Shown here: piece after piece, positions 5,164 through 6,911 of the stretch
How positions within the stretch are numbered: position 1 is the first letter of the stretch
Layout: the number at the start of each line of letters is the position of its first letter
Source of the DNA: AC-69 sp036519575
GTDB taxonomy: Bacteria > Actinomycetota > UBA4738 > HRBIN12
Direction of reading: 5' to 3'
Assembly (NCBI GenBank): GCA_036519575.1
Contig: DATDKZ010000132.1
Span: 1 to 6,911, forward strand
DNA length: 6,911 bases
Program-made: the position numbers and the translations under genes
The notes under the pieces: model-generated
What the model saw: the letters and a program-made list of their open reading frames with translations, nothing else
Told to the model about the DNA's origin: nothing
Database searches by the model: none

Positions 5164-6043
5164 GTCCATGGACGTGAGGGTGGTTGCCACGGGGAGCCAG
5201 GAAGAAGCGGAGCCCAGGGTCACGATCCAGACCCCAGAGCCCGCCCGCCGGCGGAGTGAGGGCGAGCCGGAGCTCGTCTTCGACGTCCGCGACGTCAGCG
5301 CCTACTACGGCGACTTCCGCGCCGTCCGCGACGTCACCCTGCCGATCAGGAAGAAGGAGATCACCGCCCTGATCGGCCCCTCGGGCTGTGGGAAGAGCAC
5401 GGTCCTGCGGTGCTTCAACCGGATGAACGATCTGATCGAGGGGGCGCGGGTCGAGGGACAGGTCCTGTATCACGGGATCGACCTGTACGACCGACGGATC
5501 GATCCCGTCGAGGTTCGCCGGCGCATCGGCATGGTGTTCCAGAAGCCGAACCCGTTCCCCAAGTCGGTCTACGAGAACGTGGCCTTCGGTCCCCGGATCG
5601 CCGGGTTCAAGGGGAACATGGACGAGTTGGTGGAGGCGTCCCTGCACAAGGCAGCGCTCTGGGATGAGGTCAAGGGAAAGCTCAAGAACTCCGCCATGGC
5701 TCTGTCGGGTGGACAGCAGCAGCGCCTCTGCATCGCCCGGGCCATCGCCGTGCAGCCGGACGTGATCCTCATGGACGAGCCGTGCTCGTCACTGGACCCC
5801 ATCGCCACCTCCAGGATCGAGGAGCTGATGCGCCATCTGGTGGCCGACTACACGATCGTGATCGTCACGCACAACATGCAACAGGCGGCCCGCGTCTCTG
5901 ACCGGACGGCGTTCTTCACCGTGGACGTGGACACCGAAGGTCACCGGACGGGGTTCGTGGTCGAGTTCGACGACACGGAGGTCCTGTTCACCCACCCGAG
6001 CGACACCCGGACCGAGGACTACATCACGGGACGGTTCGGTTGA
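5147..6043 (+). CDS. pstB: PstB, phosphate ABC transporter ATPase
   Basis: This cytoplasmic ATPase of 298 residues drives phosphate import through PstC/PstA. All ABC elements are intact: Walker A GPSGCGKST (77-85, Lys83), Q-loop VFQKPNPFP (Gln132), signature LSGGQQQR (186-193), Walker B VILMDEP (206-212, Glu211), D-loop SSLDP and H-loop VTHN (His242). FNRMNDLI and KNPFP-like segments after Walker A are PstB-specific. ATG 5147 has GAGGA at 5136-5140 with a 6-nt gap. A second ATG at 5168 is possible but has a poorly spaced site. The protein exceeds the usual 250-260 residues because about 40 hydrophilic residues precede the ABC fold. A short insertion near 260-268 (DVDTEGHRT), before the terminal strand, adds to it. 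The stop shares one base with the phoU ATG. Confidence 0.96.
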   Translation: MSESGESMDVRVVATGSQEEAEPRVTIQTPEPARRRSEGEPELVFDVRDVSAYYGDFRAVRDVTLPIRKKEITALIGPSGCGKSTVLRCFNRMNDLIEGARVEGQVLYHGIDLYDRRIDPVEVRRRIGMVFQKPNPFPKSVYENVAFGPRIAGFKGNMDELVEASLHKAALWDEVKGKLKNSAMALSGGQQQRLCIARAIAVQPDVILMDEPCSSLDPIATSRIEELMRHLVADYTIVIVTHNMQQAARVSDRTAFFTVDVDTEGHRTGFVVEFDDTEVLFTHPSDTRTEDYITGRFG

Positions 6044-6735
6044 TGGCGCGAACCCATTTCCACGAAGAGCTCGAGATGCTCGAGCTCGACATCCTGGGGA
6101 TGGGCGAGCTGTCCGAGCGTGCGGTGGGCAAGGCCGTGGGCGCGCTCATCGAGCACCAGGACACCCAGGCGCATGAGGTAGTCGCGGCGGACGATGAGAT
6201 CGACGACAAGTACATGTCGATCGAGAACAGGGTCCTGCAGGTGATGGCCCTCCAGACCCCGGTGGCCGGAGATCTTCGCCTGATCTCGGTGATCCTGCAC
6301 TCCAACCTCCACCTGGAACGGATCGGCGACATGGCCGTCAACATCGCGAAGATGTACTTGTCGGTCCGCGACCTGCCCACGAGTCAATCCATCCAGGCGC
6401 ACATCCGAGAGATGGAGGACGTCGTGCGTCCGATGATCCGAACGGCCATGGAGGCGTTCCGCCGACGTGATCTCGAGCTGTGCCTTCGACTGCCGGAGAT
6501 GGACGACCCGGTGGACCGACTGAACCTCGGCATGTACAAGGAGGTGGCCGATCTCGCCGGCGACCCCGAACTCCTCAATTGGGGCCTTCGGATGATCCTG
6601 GTCGCCCGGCAGCTCGAACGCGTCGGCGACCACTCGGTCGACATCGGTGAGCAGGTCGGATTCCTGCTCACAGGGGAGTTCCGCGAGTTCACCGATGCCT
6701 CCCACCCAGTCGACATCACCCCAGACGCGGGCTGA
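6043..6735 (+). CDS. phoU: PhoU, phosphate signalling complex accessory protein
   Basis: PhoU is a cytoplasmic helical protein that dampens Pst transport and keeps the phosphate sensor kinase inactive when phosphate is plentiful. This 230-residue copy has the two-repeat architecture: ADDEIDDKYMSIE and LERIGDMAVNIAK (Glu92, Asp96) in the first half, and LPEMDDPVDRL and LERVGDHSVDIGE (Glu192, Asp196, Asp200) in the second. These E/DxxxD patterns bind multinuclear metal clusters in studied PhoU proteins. I chose ATG 6043, which overlaps the pstB stop as TGATG; an in-frame TTG one codon earlier is less likely. The length is normal. Its position between pstB and the response-regulator gene, with overlaps on both sides, argues for one coupled message carrying transporter and signalling genes. 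Confidence 0.95.
   Translation: MARTHFHEELEMLELDILGMGELSERAVGKAVGALIEHQDTQAHEVVAADDEIDDKYMSIENRVLQVMALQTPVAGDLRLISVILHSNLHLERIGDMAVNIAKMYLSVRDLPTSQSIQAHIREMEDVVRPMIRTAMEAFRRRDLELCLRLPEMDDPVDRLNLGMYKEVADLAGDPELLNWGLRMILVARQLERVGDHSVDIGEQVGFLLTGEFREFTDASHPVDITPDAG
6067..6087. repeat. Perfect 9-bp inverted repeat within the phoU 5' end
   Basis: GAGCTCGAG (6067-6075) and CTCGAGCTC (6079-6087) flank the triplet ATG. The sequence encodes alternating Glu and Leu codons of the first PhoU helix (residues 9-15), so protein constraint plus codon bias can explain it. A hairpin here would lie 24-44 nt into the coding region. Its 3-nt loop is tight. Confidence 0.35.
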
Positions 6736-6911
6736 GCCGGCCAGGATCCTCGTCGTCGAGGACGAGGCCTCCCTGGCGGACACGGTTCGGTACAACCTGG
6801 AGCGAGAGGGCTATGCCGTGAGCGTGGCCTCTGACGGCCGGGCCGCCCTCGAGCGCTTCCGCGTCGACGAGCCCACCCTGGTGATCCTTGACCTCATGCT
6901 GCCCGAGGTGT
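6695..6911 (+). CDS. OmpR/PhoB-type response regulator, N-terminal receiver domain (cut by window end)
   Basis: The frame from ATG 6695 runs open to the window edge and gives 72 residues. After a Pro/Gln/Thr-rich lead of about 15 residues, the receiver domain starts at ARILVVEDEASL, with the acidic pocket at Glu22/Asp23/Glu24. The phospho-accepting aspartate is Asp66 in LVILDLMLPEV. The ordering and wording match OmpR/PhoB-family regulators (PhoP, RegX3, PhoB), but the DNA-binding half lies outside the window, so the subfamily is inferred. It is the likely partner of the kinase at 618-1769 and the likely binder of the PHO boxes. No other usable start is seen in frame; the ATG lies 41 bp inside phoU with only a weak GAG upstream, so its translation is probably coupled to phoU. 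Confidence 0.88.
   Translation, partial: MPPTQSTSPQTRAEPARILVVEDEASLADTVRYNLEREGYAVSVASDGRAALERFRVDEPTLVILDLMLPEV

Noticed and set aside
6040..6042. TTG as the phoU start
   Set aside because: The ATG one codon later forms the usual TGATG overlap with pstB and is the better initiator.
1..6911. A new defence, CRISPR, mobile or secondary-metabolite system
   Set aside because: No spacer-repeat arrays, transposase, integrase, terminal repeats or unusual multi-gene cassette were seen. The window is dominated by a conventional phosphate transport and signalling locus.

Overview
The window is a phosphate-acquisition locus (pst-phoU with two-component genes) from a GC-rich bacterium, most likely an uncultured or deep-branching member of the Actinomycetota. 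The reasons are: strong G/C preference at third codon positions; an MSMEG_4193-type phosphomutase (an actinobacterial family); an actinobacterial-style lipobox (AACGSD) on PstS; 11-nt direct-repeat PHO boxes of the Streptomyces PhoP type; and TAnnnT -10 elements placed 6-8 nt before ATG codons, as in leaderless actinobacterial transcripts. No species-level claim is possible from the sequence alone.

Layout. Positions 1-342 (minus) hold the N-terminal 114 residues of a histidine-phosphatase-superfamily phosphomutase, cut by the window edge. Divergent from it, 463-621 (plus) encodes a 52-residue Cys-rich protein with an N-terminal CxxCGCG motif. It ends in a CTAG tetranucleotide that also holds the stop codon of the next, convergent gene. 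Positions 618-1769 (minus) encode a membrane-anchored PAS-type sensor histidine kinase of the PhoR/SenX3 kind. A 386-bp gene-free region (1770-2155) separates the kinase from pstS. It holds a probable leaderless kinase promoter, two separate sets of PHO-box-like 11-nt repeats, a candidate pstS promoter and a long hairpin in the pstS leader.

Positions 2156-6735 (plus) carry pstS, pstC, pstA, pstB and phoU in the order of the classical pst operon. After an 87-bp pstS-pstC gap containing a perfect 11-bp stem, the junctions are tight: pstC/pstA share one base, pstA/pstB overlap by 17, pstB/phoU share one base, and phoU overlaps a response-regulator gene by 41. That OmpR-family regulator begins at 6695 and is cut by the window end after 72 residues.

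How it works together (established for the families): PstS binds phosphate outside the membrane, PstC and PstA form the channel, PstB powers import, and PhoU relays transporter status to the sensor kinase, whose cognate regulator activates pst under phosphate limitation through PHO boxes. Here the kinase and the regulator flank the transporter operon rather than sitting side by side. The core genes are conventional. The less ordinary signals are the CxxCGCG mini-protein, the shared CTAG stop, the two PHO-box sets, the pstS leader hairpin and the split two-component arrangement. I see no CRISPR, insertion sequence, tRNA, rRNA or clearly novel multi-gene system.
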